From assembly GCA_031254255.1 (NCBI GenBank), contig JAIRUT010000056.1, positions 1 through 14,034 of the forward strand: DNA of 14,034 bases, read 5' to 3'. The notes under the pieces are model-generated. The model was not told the origin of the DNA. It did no database searches and was given only the letters and a program-made list of their open reading frames with translations. This document shows positions 13,472 to 14,034 of this stretch, piece after piece. This DNA is from Coriobacteriales bacterium (lineage in GTDB: Bacteria; Actinomycetota; Coriobacteriia; Coriobacteriales; UBA8131). The translations under genes were made by a program, and so were the position numbers. The number at the start of each line of letters is the position of its first letter. The first letter of the stretch is position 1.

Positions 13472-13780
13472 TTACCCTAAACGTTCAATAAGGGCAGCCC
13501 TTTGCTTTTCCCCTAAACCCTTGACACGCCTTGTCTCAGAGATACCTAACTCATCCAGAAGCTTAAGGGCCTTCGCCTTGCCATACCCAGGCAGGGACTC
13601 AATGAGGTTCAAGACTTTAATCTTGTCGATGACCGGATTATCCTTCTCCACCAAGACATCTGCAATCTTCTTCTCGCCGCTCTTTATCTGGGCACGCAGG
13701 GCAGCTCTGGCACTCCTGGCTAGTTTCGCCTTCTCAAGGGCTTCCGCACGTGCTTCTGGTGATAATTGTGGCAATGGCAT
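13472..13780 (-). CDS. mihF: Actinobacterial integration host factor (mIHF)
   Basis: mIHF is a small DNA-binding, DNA-bending nucleoid protein of actinobacteria, unrelated in sequence to E. coli IHF. The 102 residues have the family outline: MPLPQLSPEARAEALEKA at the N-terminal helix, the variable linker (about 31-50), then the helix-two-turn-helix-like DNA-binding part IESLPGYGKAKALKLLDEL (60-78) and GISETRRVKGLGEKQ (79-93). ATG 13780 is clearly correct: AAGGAG stands 7 bases upstream, while the in-frame GTG/ATG region to 13810 has none. It is the first gene of the gmk-rpoZ-thiI run, with a good promoter about 35 bases before the coding region. This gene is the strongest taxonomic marker in the window. 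Confidence 0.95.
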   Translation of the reverse strand: MPLPQLSPEARAEALEKAKLARSARAALRAQIKSGEKKIADVLVEKDNPVIDKIKVLNLIESLPGYGKAKALKLLDELGISETRRVKGLGEKQRAALIERLG

Positions 13781-13813
13781 ATTTTCACTCCTTTTAAGTA
13801 ATCTGACCATCAG

Positions 13814-13842
13814 ATTGTAAATGTACAGCAGAAGATATTCAA
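13814..13842 (-). promoter_or_regulatory. Promoter of the mIHF-gmk-rpoZ operon
   Basis: On the minus strand TTGAAT (13842-13837) and TACAAT (13819-13814) are separated by exactly 17 bases, each matching four or five positions of the sigma-70 consensus. Transcription would begin near 13807, leaving a leader of about 27 bases with the AAGGAG ribosome binding site. This is the best-formed promoter in the window. Confidence 0.65.
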
Positions 13843-14034
13843 GCGATAGCCGGGCTCAAACGTACAAAAGCTCATTTTACAGGATATTTACCAGGGTATC
13901 GAAGGGTGAACTGGGAAAACCCGCAATCCTACAATACTTCCAGCTTACTTTAACCCCTCTCCCTTGTTTTCTAAATGCAGGCTATCAGTATTTCTGGGAA
14001 CTGTTGTTTAACTCGAGAATGATCTTCTGGAAAG
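13843..14034. other. Upstream flank of the mIHF operon, no complete gene
   Basis: No start-to-stop gene is visible. On the minus strand two frames enter from the right edge and stop at 13985 (ending NNSSQKY) and 13971 (ending FPEILIACI); either could be the tail of the gene upstream of mIHF, often pyrF in actinobacteria, but 15-20 residues do not allow identification. No terminator hairpin with a T-run is seen. Confidence 0.4.

Overview
The window reads as chromosomal DNA from an actinobacterium of moderate GC, most plausibly the Coriobacteriia. The main evidence is a gene for the actinobacterial nucleoid protein mIHF (13472-13780) directly followed by gmk and rpoZ, an arrangement typical of that phylum. 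The class assignment is inferred from moderate base composition, the gene set and the traces of Firmicutes-type mobile DNA.

Right and middle part (about 4674-13842): almost everything is on the minus strand and is housekeeping. In transcription order it is mIHF, gmk, rpoZ, thiI (overlapping rpoZ), uppP, a structured non-coding RNA ending in a strong intrinsic terminator, hisS, aspS, a catalytically degenerate YgjP/DUF45-type metallopeptidase homologue, and a GMP synthase made of the ATP-pyrophosphatase half only. The genes cover nucleoid organisation, GMP/GDP supply, RNA polymerase assembly, tRNA thiolation, lipid-carrier recycling and two tRNA charging enzymes. A good promoter stands before mIHF. 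hisS is separated from uppP by the terminated RNA, which is either a 6S-like RNA or an attenuating leader.

Left part (about 1-4673): an accessory island with visibly AT-richer stretches. It holds a 796-residue minus-strand protein combining a PD-(D/E)XK nuclease-like core with a C-terminal SEC-C zinc motif, broken remnants of an integrative or mobilisable element (one with a homopolymer frameshift, one with an in-frame stop), a plus-strand DUF1016/YhcG-type PD-(D/E)XK nuclease, and a gene-poor stretch with repeated ACACCA motifs that looks like an insertion-sequence end. The start of one further minus-strand gene runs off the left edge.

The points most worth following are the structured RNA with mutually exclusive pairings before hisS, the pseudo-peptidase next to guaA, the amidotransferase-less GMP synthase, and the pair of unrelated PD-(D/E)XK proteins flanking a decayed mobile element as a candidate defence locus.
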